Positions 52,199 through 63,380 of a stretch of 64,000 nucleotides of DNA are shown one piece after another; position 1 is the stretch's first letter; each line of letters starts with the position of its first letter. The notes under the pieces were generated by a model. That model ran no database searches, had not been told where the DNA came from, and saw only the letters and a program-made list of their open reading frames with translations. Location: positions 52,917,652 through 52,981,651 of the forward strand of contig JASWHV010000012.1 of assembly GCA_030760725.1 (NCBI GenBank), read 5' to 3'. The DNA is from Neostapfia colusana (lineage: Eukaryota > Streptophyta > Magnoliopsida > Poales > Poaceae). Position numbers and translations under genes: made by a program.

Positions 52199-55100
52199 TG
52201 TAACACCCCAAAACCTGTCAAGAGGGGAATTTAAAAATTTTTGGACGTATTGCATGTGGTGCAAAAATTCAAATTCAAACTGGAATTCAAATTAAACTCA
52301 AAACAGAAATGAAAAAGAAAAAGAAAAAGAAAAAAATAAACCGCCCCGGCCAGTGGGCCGAAACCCACCAGCCGGCCCACTCACCCCCGCGCCAGCCCGC
52401 AGCCGCGCGCCCCCCTCTTTCCCACTGACACGCGGGGCCCACCATCTTCTTCTTCCTCGCGCACGCGCTCGGCCGACCCGGACTCTCCTCTCTCCCCCGA
52501 ATCAAAACCGCCCCGGATACTCGCGTATCCCAGCCGAATTTTGGTTCTGGACGACGCAACTCGATCACAACCGAACGCCGCCCTTCCCCGGATATATAAA
52601 CATCGGCATCTTCCTGATTTTCACCCACGATCAGCCGTTTTTCCTCCCGGTGAGAACCAGAGTTTCTCTGGCCAATTTATCTCGATCTTCGCTCGGGATT
52701 TCTGATCTAACGCGCTGGTCTTGATCCACCGCCTCTGGGGAATCACGCAGGTGTCGAAAACTCGGTGGTTTGCGCTTCAAACACAGCGCCAACGAGCATC
52801 GCCGTGAATTCACCTCGGACCTCGTCGCCGACCGCCTTCCAGGACCTCCGAGCTCAAGAAAACCCCCGAGGTGAGATCCCCGACCTCCCCTCTACCGATC
52901 TATGCCATAAAATCCCAGTTTTAAGAAGAATTTACGAAGATCTGAAGCTCTCCGGCAAGATCGCCGCCTCCCGCCGCCGCGCGCCGCCGGGCAGCGCCGC
53001 CCGCGCTCGATCAGAGCGACGTGGCCGCTTGTGCGCCGTCTATTTTATATCGCACGGTAGAATTTAAATCCCCGCGTACCGGTTCAACAATTATAATCTC
53101 AGCCGTCAGTTTTAAATCGGACGGTCCACGTCAGCCCCGCGTTATAAAGGCCAGGATTCTTACGCGCTACCCCCTGGGGTTCTCGGAAAATACGAGCTAG
53201 CCCCGGAAACTTCTGATCTAGCCCCTGGAACTTCAGAAATTCATGTAAATTCAATTAAAAATCAGTTTTAGCCCCTGGACTTGATAAAAATTAGGAAAAC
53301 TCCTCTGTTATGTGTAGTTAGACCCCTAGAAATTTATAAAATAATATAATAGTCCCTTTGATGGGGTAAGTTGGCCTTTTTTAATCTTATATAATATTAA
53401 ATTTAGGAATTTGACTATGTAATTAAGATTTAAATTTAAAAAAGGGTGAGGCACACACATTGTAAATTCAAGTTTAAATTTTACTAACAATTGGAAAGCT
53501 TTAGAATGAGCTAAAAATAAATTTTAGGCTGAAGTGAAAGCTGTTTGGGTGTGTTCATGTTTATTAGATATAGAAACACATTTTTAGGCTAGGAGATAAT
53601 TCTGAAAATTGGTAAAAGAAATGTAAAATAGTTCACATCAGAGGAGAAGTTCAAAAATATATTATTTACTATTTTAGATCATAACCTATTCTGTTTAGAT
53701 GATGTGTCTTACTATTTTCATAATAAAGTTCACAATTAGGTATAGAAAATAAATCTTAAAATATAGGAAAATAGGTATGCATAACTAGAAAATGATAAAT
53801 GAAGTCTCCAAATCCAAAGATTTCAGTTTAGGATTTGGTAGAAGATCTGAAAACCCATTTGGGGTAGGAAAATACCTTCCATGCATACTTGGTAGCTAAG
53901 ATGTGTATCAATTGAATATAAGGAATTTGTTCAAATTGGAAATTCATATATAGTGTGCAAACATAAATCTGAATACAAAAGTTAGAAAACATATGAACAT
54001 GTTTAAAAGTGCATGTAAGCCAAAAATCAAAACACATATAGTAACCACAACACATAGAAATGTGAATGACTTTCATAAATGTGAATGTGTGGTTTGTATG
54101 AAGTGAAAGTGTGAACTATGTCTTATGGATTGTTGTTTTCTTTTGCTATGTGTGATGGTATGAGTAGAACCTGCTCCAGAGCAAGTTCTTCCCTTCCAAG
54201 ATCAGGACTATCCATTCCTAGAGCAGCAGGAAGAAGGCAAGTGTCCTTGACCACTTTGTTCCTATACTAGGATGTGTAGATAGAATTATCTGCATTGTCA
54301 ATTGAAATATGAAACCCATGCTAGGAAGTTTCCCTAGAATTGCATTAACTTGTTTTCCTTGTAGCTTGGGATGGGATTTTGTTCTATTTTGACATTCATT
54401 CATATTACTTATGCTTAGCCATGCTTAGAATGGGATAAGTGGGATATGATATCATCAAATTGTTTACTTTACTCTTGAATGAGATATTATGAGTTATGTA
54501 GAGGTAGGGATCAAGGCAAGTTGGATGATTTGGTTGGTGCTGGGTGCACAGGACTCGGGTTTGTGTTTAGTACTTGCCTGGATCCTAAGGACCGGTTCAT
54601 GGAGCATGTAACCTGGCTTTGCCGTGCCAACCACATGCTGAGATGGGGCAGCTTGGCCAATTAATTAGGTGTATCCCCGGCGTAGTATGGGTGTGTTGGA
54701 TGGTGCGGGGAGTAGGTGTCCGCTGGACTACCATATGAACCACAAGGCTCAAGAGGGGGCCACTGCAGCGGGGTTGGAGCCTCTTGTATGCTGTTAGGGG
54801 TGAAACCTCAGTGGGCCCACGCTCGTCGGGAATCCCTTTGTAAAGGCTTCGTAGTGATCTCCTGGCTACACACCTGGGAAGTGTGAATGTGGCTCGTGGC
54901 CACTGGCATAATGGAGGTTCTTTTAGTCCACCCGACAATGGGGGATGAAATCACTACATGTGGGTACAGTGGTACAAACTCTGCAGAGTCAAAACTGTCA
55001 TGACAGCCGTGCTCAAGGTCAAGAGCGGCTTGGACTTATTCATGATTAGAGGATGATGACTTTGGAAGTTGTGGATGTTAAGAGGGGAGCTTAACATTGG

Positions 55101-55632
55101 AAATGATGTTATGGTTATTTGATGGGATGGGAGATTGGGACCATTTCACCTTTGTAGTAATGTAGGTGCTTAATAAGCTAAGGTGGTAGGTAATAATTGC
55201 GTAGTGCTTTAACCATGAGTTCAACCTCTCCTTGTTCTAGCCATGCATGACATAACTTTTCCACACTTGCTTAGTACCAACGGTACTCAAACTTGCATAT
55301 TTGTTGGTTTGAATTGCTGCTCAGGTCAAGGGGACGATGTGGTGTTTAATGACCAAGACTTCGGACCCGAAGAAGGATTCTAGGTTCATGGAGTCCTCCG
55401 AGCAACGCCTGTGACGGAGCCCACAAGAATAATATTTTCGCTGCTAGTTTATTTACATGTTATGAACTTATTAATCGTCCATCGAGACGTATGCTTTGTA
55501 AGACGTATTTATATTCGACACCTGGCTTGTAATAAATGATGCTTCACTATTTGTCATCACATGTATGAGAAAATGATCCTGGCATACATGTGCTATTCAC
55601 TCGGTTGTTCTTCGGAGAAACCAGGTGTGACA
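52199..55632 (+). mobile_element. Element H: solo gypsy-type LTR (3434 bp)
   Basis: TGTAACACC at the start and GGTGTGACA at the end, with TCAGT on both sides and nothing coding inside. It has the LTR architecture of the other gypsy LTRs here (a GC-rich block 52330-53160, then a long AT-rich part), but lacks the hairpins and the GGCAAGCC word run shared by D, E and F (only GGCAAGTGTCC near 54236). It is thus a different family, whose internal region is not in the window. Confidence 0.85.
52593..52600 (+). promoter_or_regulatory. TATA box of element H
   Basis: TATATAAA within a GC-rich context, followed by a typical leader-like segment. It supports the + orientation of H. Confidence 0.55.
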
Positions 55633-56116
55633 TCAGTCCAGACAAAAGAGCTATGCGGATAGGAGACGTCGTCCTCTGGACTTCCATGTTGGGGACCACG
55701 TATACCTCCGCGTATCTCCTATGAAGGGAATTCACCGATTCGGAGTGAAAGGAAAATTAGCTCCGCGTTTTATCGGTCCCTTCATCATCAGTGAAAGATG
55801 TGGACCCGTGGCATACCATTTGGAGCTACCGGCAGCCTTAGCCGGAGTGCATAACGTCTTCCGCATATCTCAGTTGCGGAAGTGTTTGAAAGTTCCGACG
55901 GAGATTCTCACGGGAGGCATAGCAGATTTGAAGCCGGACCTCACTTATGTTGAGCATCCAACCCGGATAATTGATGAAAAGACTCGCGAGACCAGAAACC
56001 GGACGCTGCGATTTTTCAAGGTGCTATGGGAAAATCACACGTCCGAAGAAGCTACATGGGAAAGCGAGGAGTATTTACAACGTAATTATCCGGAGTTATT
56101 AGAGGCTTATGTTTGA
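55633..56116 (+). pseudogene. Element E integrase C-terminus and chromodomain
   Basis: The last part of E's pol, with an open frame: SPMKGIHRFGVKGKLAPRFI, LPAALAGVHNVFRISQLRKC, then the chromodomain with RTLRFFKVLWENHTSEEATW (55995-56056). It ends TGA 56114-56116, matching D's end within a few residues. This part is itself undamaged, but the upstream frame is broken and interrupted. Confidence 0.88.
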
Positions 56117-56171
56117 TAGTTGTCCTCCCCACGTTATTCTTAATAGTGAATCTCGGGATGAGATTCTTTTT

Positions 56172-56183
56172 AAGGGGGGGGAA
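56172..56183 (+). promoter_or_regulatory. Element E polypurine tract
   Basis: AAGGGGGGGGAA directly before the 3' LTR start TGTAAAAGTCCC at 56184. Confidence 0.85.
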
Positions 56184-59100
56184 TGTAAAAGTCCCAAAAA
56201 CTTGTAAATGCAAAACTTGAGTTGTGAATAAAGTTGAGTTTAATTTCAAGAATTGGGACTTGTAAAAACTTTCATAAACATGTGAATATGGTCCTGTGCC
56301 AAAGGAGTTTAAATTAGTCTTTGAACTAAATTGTTCCCTTCAATCATAAGGTGGCCATTTACAAAAAGAGGGTTCCAAACTGTTGGTCCAAAACTCTCAT
56401 TTGCAGTGGCCAACTCGAAGACCAGAGGGCTTATTCAAATTCTTCAGGTTTGAATTAGTGAGGATGCAAATTTTGAGAAAGTTTAGAGTTGCTTTGATAT
56501 GAGTATCAAAGGGGCTTATGAATTTCATTCAAATTTGAATTCAAATTTGAAACTGAGGTAAAACTTGACAAATTGCCAAATGGCCTTTGAATTTGAAGTC
56601 CTCATGAGTGAAGTTTGCAATGTGCAAAAATTTGGATATTTAAGAGAGGAAATGAGTGGGGCCCAATTGTCATGGAGAGGGGGAAGACTTAACCCACAAG
56701 TCTCTGTTCCCCTGTTCAGACTCACTCGAACCGGCTGAATTCATTACGCGCGCCACCGAGCTGCTCAGCAAACCGACGTCCCTCTGTTCTCATGATCAGG
56801 ACGCCGAGAGGAGAAAAAGATCATCGGGTGCACCCCCCCTCAGTGGATAAACACTCCCGGTTCTTTCTCTCCCCACCACACCGAGTTTCCCTCGACAGTT
56901 TCTGCCGCCCCGAGCTCCGGCGTCCAACCTTGTCGCCACGGCGCACCCCGAGTTTTGACGCCCGGCCGATCGCACAGACGGCGTCGCCCACACCCCCTCA
57001 AACTTCCTGGATCACTTCCCCGAATTGCCATGGTCGATAACCACATTGGCGAGCGCACTTCTTGCCGACAAATGGGCATAGGCGCCTCAACGCCACAGCA
57101 AGCCCTTCTACGTTTCACGAGCAACTAAGCCCCGGCAAAGGTCAGTAATCATCCCCTCGTGCTGTCCCTCCAATTTGGTGCCGTCTCGTGGGCGTAGCCG
57201 GCCGGAATTTAGTTTTTCTCCCCGGCGGGTTCTTCGGACCTCCGCGCCAAAATCTAAAAATTAGTCTCCTATACTTAGTCGTTTCCAGTTATTATCTATG
57301 GGCATGTTCTTTAGACTCCAACGGTCCTCCTCGTCCAACCGGTGCTTGATTTCATCAACCATAGCCGTAGAACGCCTTGTTCTTCACTGCCGCCGGAAAA
57401 TTCACCTCGGGCGCACGGTGGGGACCTATTTAGAGCCGTTTCCGATCCAAACCAAGCCCATGTCAAGTATGCCCACGACTCACTGATGCTTTAGGAGCAA
57501 ACGGCGCAGCGTTTTGTGCGGCACAGCGCCCTAGCGACGTCGCCGGAGTTGCCGCAGCCACTGTCGCCGTCGTGCCTAGGGTTACGGCCATCTTTGATCC
57601 GAGGTAAGGCCGGCAATGTGTTCCTCACACGAGAATAGGTAGTGGCGGCAAAAATCAGCAAGTTCTGAGCACAGGAACCCCCTTCCGGCGAGAGCTCCGG
57701 TGAGCTCGGCGGCGCGGGAGCGCGGGTGGCGAGAGGTAGACGAAGCCGGGGCTGGCCCACGTGTCAGCATCGGTAGCGGGGAAGCGGGATCTTCTGTTGC
57801 ACCTGATCAGTTGTCGACTATGCGTGGGGAACTCTATAGCCCCGTGTGCGGGCGCATCAGAAGGCACCACGTCACCCCCGGACCCACTGTCCGACTTTTA
57901 AACATTTCTCTGTTTATTTCAAATACCAGATTTGATTCAAACTTTGAGAAGGCATAACTTGTGCTAGGAAGCTCCAAATTTAGTGATTCAAATTGGGTTG
58001 GATTAAGGGTGAAAAACTCTATCCAAATATGCAACCCAATTAATAAGAACATAAATAGAAAATTCTGGAAAATTCTTTAAAAATTTTCAGCAACAGAATT
58101 TTCATCCAAAAATCCCCAAATTTCGCCAGAATATTCTTTAGGATGATAGGGAACTCCTGTAAAAGTTTCAGCTCATTTGGAGTTGATTTAGTTAGGGTGA
58201 TTCTGATTTCAAGTTTCTGTGTTCAAATGAATACAGAAACAATTTCAGAGAATTTCCAAAATTTGGAAATTCAGTTCTGGGCAGTCCTTAACCCCTAAAT
58301 TTCTAGGAAGATTCATGCATGCTCCCTGAGCTATGTATGAAATTTTAGTTCACTTTAATTTGCATGACAATGCAAATTTATTCAGAATTAATTCCTTTTT
58401 GCCTAAATGCTTAGGGGATTATTCTGAGTGATCTACTCAGTGAAAAAATCTAAATTTTTGTCCAGATGACTTTCTTGTGACAAGGAACTCACAGGAAAAT
58501 TTCCAGCTCCATTGGAGCCCTGGATCAGTAAGGTTCTGTTCAACCTCATTAGGTGATCACCACCCAAGTGATGAACCCACTTATCACTTGATCATAGTAC
58601 TTCAACCCAAACCCAAACCACTAGCACCAGTGTCATTTTAAATTCTTAAATAGAGTTCCAGTTTTGAACTTGTTTTTAGTACTTGTTAGCAAAAGTTTTA
58701 CAATTAAACATTATGCATATTCATAACGTATAGCGATTAAACGTGGAAAAGTGGAGAAGGAGTGAAGCTTAGATCAAGGAACAAGAAGGGCAGTGATTAA
58801 GCTTCAAGTCATCAGCAACTAACTTCACAATTATCTGAATTTAGTCACCTGCAAAACCAAGGCAAGCTCCGGTTTGCATTTAAGTTGTTTTATAAAGTTT
58901 TTCCTTTGTTCACTACTATGGGTCAAAGTTTGTATGTGCATTAGGTCAGAAATGTTTCATACTCCAAATTCATGACCAAATGAACCCCGGCGTTAAGGGT
59001 AGAAAAGGGTCACCGCTGTAGAATAATGCCATGCTAAATAGCTTAGGACATCTGGTAGAAGTCGAGTAGTTGGAATCTACTCGCGAGTTATAGTCGGGAT

Positions 59101-60868
59101 CACATGAGTGTAATTGGAAAAGAGGCAAACTAAAGTTTACATTTCTAATGATGGGACCGGGCAGGAGGGTAGGCAGCGACAAGACGAGGTCTTGGTCGAG
59201 TAGCTCTGCCTGTTAAAGACCAATGTGTGTGCCGCATCCAGGAGCAAGTATTGAGTTGTGTACCGGATGCTTACTACTATATGGGAACCAGGAAACTGAT
59301 GTACAAGGTTAACTAGATTGTAGAGGCATACCACATCGTCTCGTTAGACCTATGAGCCCAAGACGGCGTGACCGGTTCTACAGTCGAGTGTGCTGCAAAA
59401 GTTTGCCACATACGATGTAATGAAGGACGCCAGAGTTGGGTCTTCATAGGGGGGCGTATGTGTCGAGCTATCCGAGCAGTTTTGATTCGAATCACCGTCC
59501 ATCGTGGTTATTGAGTACCGCTTGCTCCCATGTTGTGACGTAGTAATCAACTTGTGTGGAAACAGTTTGCAAAGTTTTAAGTGCTGCTATGATTATTGTA
59601 AATTGCATGAAAACCCTGTTTGAAGTAGAGATAGAGCAAACTAGAGTTATTTTTTCACCTTGGGACAAGTAACATTGGAATGAAGCATTTCTTGTTTGAT
59701 TGTGGAGTTCCAATGTTGTAGGGCGCAAGGTCACTACTATGATGGCTAAAATCTGAAAATTAAGGATGAACTCGTAGGCGAGTCCTTTTGCAAATTACAT
59801 GATAAGTCTTAGGTTACTTTCATGTAGAGTTGCATGTATTAGGAGAGACGGTTAAGTCTTGTTGAGCCTTTGTGCTCACTCTTTCTATATGAGTGGTTTT
59901 GCAGGTTAATATCGACACATATAAAGAAGGTTGTCCGGTGAGACTCGGAGACTTCCAAGTCATGTTACACATAGAGGACCTAGCCGCTGCTATGTCTTCG
60001 TGTTGCTAGTGAGAGGAGTCCGTGGGCTGGACCTCTTCTCAGGTGCTCACTAGTTATTCGACGTGAGCTGTTTATAGACTTCCGCTGTAGCTATTTTATG
60101 TAAATTATTTACAAAGAACCTTTGTAAGCTTCCGCTTTTGATTTATGTAATACAGTGTTCCTTATATGTGTGCTTTTGGGTGCCGCATAACACGGCACCA
60201 TCCAATGCGATTCCCGGGCGAGCGGCACGGCCCCGTGATCAGGACCGGGCCCTGTCACTTGGGACAAGTAACATTGGAATGAAGTGTTTCGTGTTTGATT
60301 GTGGAGTTCCAATGTTTCTGGGCGCAAGGTCACTACTATTATGGCTAAAATCTGAAAGTTAAGGATGAACTCGTAGGCAAGTCTTTTTGCAACTTATATG
60401 TTTAGGTCTTAAGTTACTTTCATGTAGAGTTGCATGTCTTAGGAGAGACGGTTAAGTCTTGCTGAGCCTTTGTGCTCACTCTTGCTATATGAGTGATTTT
60501 GCAGGTTAAGACAATGCTCATAAAGAAGGTTGTCCAGTGAGACTCGGAAACGTCCGAGTCGGGTAACACATGGAGGACCTAGCCGCTGCCATGTCTTCGT
60601 GTTGCTAGCGAGAGGAGTCCGCGGGCTGGACCTCTTCTTGAGTGCTTCTTAGATATTCGACGTGAGCTGTTTATAGACTTTCGCTGTAGCTAATTTATGT
60701 AAATTATTTGCAAAGAACATTTGTAAGCTTCCGCTTTGATTTATGTAATACAGTTTTCCTTATATGTGTGCTGTTGGGTGCCGCATAACACGGCACCACC
60801 CAATGCGATTCCTGGACGAGGTGCCCCGTCCCTGTGACTGAACGGGTGGCGTTGGGGTCTCTGTCACA
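56184..60868 (+). repeat. Element E 3' LTR (4.7 kb, with internal duplication)
   Basis: It begins TGTAAAAGTCCCAAAAAC and ends CTCTGTCACA. It is related to D's and F's LTRs: GC-rich block 56660-57880 with CACGTGTC at 57758-57765, GGCAAGCTCCGGTTTGCATT at 58861-58880, and hairpins at 59063-59083, 59863-59878 and 60180-60198. The last 0.6 kb is present twice. The 5' LTR of E is lost, so the flanking TCGGG after 60868 cannot be tested as a duplication. Confidence 0.85.
59657..60855 (+). repeat. Tandem duplication of the LTR 3' part (unit 599 bp)
   Basis: TTGGGACAAGTAACATTGG at 59660 recurs at 60259, and the two copies stay parallel with a shift of 599 to their ends (CCTGTCA near 60256 and CTGTCACA at 60868). 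They differ at several percent of positions, so the duplication is not recent. Confidence 0.85.
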
Positions 60869-61082
60869 TCGGGGCCTTGCGCTGCTAAGGACTCGGGGAG
60901 ACAAGCTAACAACACTGTCGGAGCTCCTTTGGGTCCTTGCGCTGCTAAGGACCCAGAGAGACAGGCTCATGACATCAGCAAAGAGCTACTTATCTTGGCT
61001 AAGTCGTTCCGGGCCCTTGCGCTGCCAAGGATCCGAAGACGCACGTCAACAACACAAGACATGAAGACTTCAACAATAAGTC
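60869..61082. repeat. Three CCTTGCGCTGCTAAGGA copies, otherwise non-coding
   Basis: CCTTGCGCTGCTAAGGAC occurs at 60875, 60936 and (CTGCCAAGGAT) 61015, each followed by an AGAGACA- or GAAGACG-like word. It is downstream of gene G's poly(A) signal and upstream of nothing recognisable. The copies contain CCTT...AAGG inverted arms. Confidence 0.6.
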
Positions 61083-61088
61083 TTTATT
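61083..61088 (-). terminator. Poly(A) signal of gene G
   Basis: AATAAA on the minus strand lies 65 nt after the stop codon of gene G (61153). It has the spacing expected of a 3' end signal. Confidence 0.55.
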
Positions 61089-61152
61089 CATTCAGGGAGA
61101 AGCTCTTGCATACAAAGGAGCATACAAGGCTAGCGGGAGACCTAGAAGCCTA

Positions 61153-62437
61153 CTAGCGCTGGAACCTAGCAGCTATGAGCTGGGCAACCTCCTCCACAGC
61201 AGACTTAGCCGCCTCCGACATCTGAGCATTGGGGGCCTGCGCCACTGGTTCAAGAGAGATGCTGGGGTCCCAGCTCCGACAGCATGTGAGCACATGCTCC
61301 ACCACCCGCTGAGCCAGGGCCTTGCCCTTAGCTTCCAGCTGCTCCCCGACAACGTCCTCCAGCGCCAGCAGCTTGGCTTCAGCCATGTCCAAAGTAGGGA
61401 GCACCTGGCTCACCTCCTGCACCGGACCGTCGGAGCACAAAGGACTGAATCCGAAGGGCTGCAGCGCCATCTCCACGCGATCGAGGAAGTCCCATACTTT
61501 CTCTGCCTTGACGGCGCGAGAAGCCTGGAGCCCCTCAACTGTCTTGGTGGTGGTGACCAGCTCCTCGGCCAGGTTCCTGCTCGCCAACTCCTGCTACCTG
61601 GCAGCCAGCTCTTCCTCCTTGGCAACCAGCTCCGCAGCTCGGCGATTCAGGGAGGCCTGCTTGGTCGTGGCGGCGAGCTCAAGGTCATAGACACCCTGGA
61701 GCTGCATCCTCAGGTGCTCCCGCTCCCCCTCATGGGTGGCCTAGCGGATTGAGAGGTCTCTCTCCTTTGCCTGCACCTTCTGCTCCCACTGGACAAGCAT
61801 CTCCCGTAGCTCTGATAGAGCTTCAGTGCGCTCATCGGCGGCGGCGTGGAGTTGCTTGGCCTCAGCCAGAAGTTCCACCACCCTCTTGTTGAGGCTCCGA
61901 ATGGTGGCCCGCTCTGAGTCGAGGGTCTCCTGCATGACCTCCAACCGCTCCTCCCGTGCCCACGCCTTCTCCCTGGCAGACTGGGTCCGCTCCTTCAGCA
62001 GCTCGCCCCAGTCCCGGAGGCGCTCCCGCTCGGACCTCAGCTCGGCCCACTCCCGGCCAAGCACCTCCTGCACCTGATACAGGCCGGAGTATGCCACCTT
62101 CATGGCCTTGGGGAGTGGGACTGCCTCTGGCATCTGCAGGAGGGGGACCGCCACAACCTCCACTGGCTCTTCGTCCTCCGGTGGAGCAGCCACCACGCAA
62201 ACCTATAGAGGGGAATAAGGCAGACTCGAAGCTTGCCTCGGAGCAGCCGTGCTGCTAACCAGGATGTCCACGTCCGACGGCCGGCTGGTCTCAGGAGCTC
62301 AAGAGTTGGCGCCCTGGGCTGGGCTAGGTGCTGGCTCCGGCACTGGTGCCAGCGCAGAGACTCCAGAGGTCCCAACGGTGGAGGGGCTCTGGACCTTGGG
62401 CTGTTGTGAAGGAGGAGGTGCGCTCTGAGGAGAAGCC
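61153..62437 (-). pseudogene. Gene G, 3' exon: coiled-coil C-terminal part (broken)
   Basis: It starts after the intron at 62437 and runs in one frame to the stop at 61153-61155. It first has a proline/serine-rich part, then AAPPEDEEPVEVVAV, then a long charged region with heptad character (SERERLRDWGELLKERTQSA to QWEQKVQAKERDLSIR, 62060-61744) that would form a coiled coil, then KAEKVWDFLDRVEMALQPFGF (61500-61435). In-frame stops: TGA 62299-62301, TAG 62203-62205, TAG 61741-61743, TAG 61594-61596. The protein type is that of grass 'gypsy-type transposon' proteins. Confidence 0.75.
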
Positions 62438-62520
62438 CTGTGAGGAAAAAAGCCGAAGTCAATCAAACATAAACAAAAAAAAAAACAAAACCACAGCCTA
62501 TCCTAGGACCCGCGCCATAC
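62438..62520 (-). other. Intron of gene G (83 nt)
   Basis: On the minus strand CTTGCAG/GTATGG at 62520 and CCTCACAG/GG at 62438, with an internal T-run (T12) before the acceptor. Removing 83 nt puts the upstream frame (stop at 62697) exactly in phase with the downstream frame (stop at 61741): 956 minus 83 is 873, a multiple of 3. This is direct arithmetic support for a real intron. Confidence 0.75.
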
Positions 62521-63380
62521 CTGCAAGCCTGGCAGTTCCAGGACGCGCGAAGCTTCTTCCGCGGAGGGCTGGAGCCACTCGTCCCTGCTGACTTTGGAGC
62601 CGAAGACGCGTCGGAGGCCTATTTCACTGCCGGCCTCGGGGCCGGAGGCGCATATTGTGCCAGGGCTTCCCCCGCCGGCTTCAGAGCCGACGACACCTAA
62701 GGAGCCTTCACCGCTGCAGGCGGCACGGCGGGAGCCTTCCCCGTCATCGGCATCGGAGCTGGAGGTGTGTCGGAGGTCTTCTTCGCCATCGGTAGCGCGT
62801 CCTGGAACCCCCTCAGAACTGCAGCAGCGCCAGTCGTCCCCCTCGTGCTCGCTAAAGTTGCCCCAGATGCAGCACTCCTAGGACTACCACCGGTGCCGGT
62901 CACTGAGCCATACGCAGGTCCGCCGGCAGCTTGAGGTCCCTCCGCTCTGCGGCCCGAGACAAAGCTCACATCTGGGCGAATCAGCCTCCTCCTTGGCTGA
63001 TTGCTTGACTCCGCTGCGTGCTTGGGCGGTAACCGAGGGCACGGTGCGGACGTGGGACCACCCTCCAACACCTTCTCCTTCCCCTTGTGATGGGGTGGGA
63101 TCAGCACAGGTGTCGGCTGGTCACCGGCGGCACTCTCTCTGGAGATCTCCAAGCCGCGAGAAGCATCACTGACCTTCCGCATGGCGACATCGATGTCGTC
63201 CAAAGTCAGCAGCTCCTTCAGCAACATCGACCTCGCCGCCTGATTGAGGCATACTGGCAAGCAGCTCGCCAGCGGGTTAATGAAGTCGTCGGAGGCTGGG
63301 TTGGGGGTCAGCTTCTGCAGCATGAGGCCCAAAATCTCCTCATCAAGGGATGACCCGGGGCCACGCTCCAGCTGGGTGTA
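62521..63380 (-). pseudogene. Gene G, middle part (broken)
   Basis: After a frame shift near 63380 the frame reads DEEILGLMLQKLTPNPASDD, CLNQAARSMLLKELLTLDDI, then a low-complexity Pro/Ala/Ser/Gly-rich segment, and near the intron PPRKKLRASW, a basic cluster. Stops in frame: TAG 62697-62699 and TAG 62619-62621. This arrangement (helical segment, then basic and low-complexity linker) is seen between the N-terminal domain and the coiled coil in grass proteins of this type. Confidence 0.7.
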
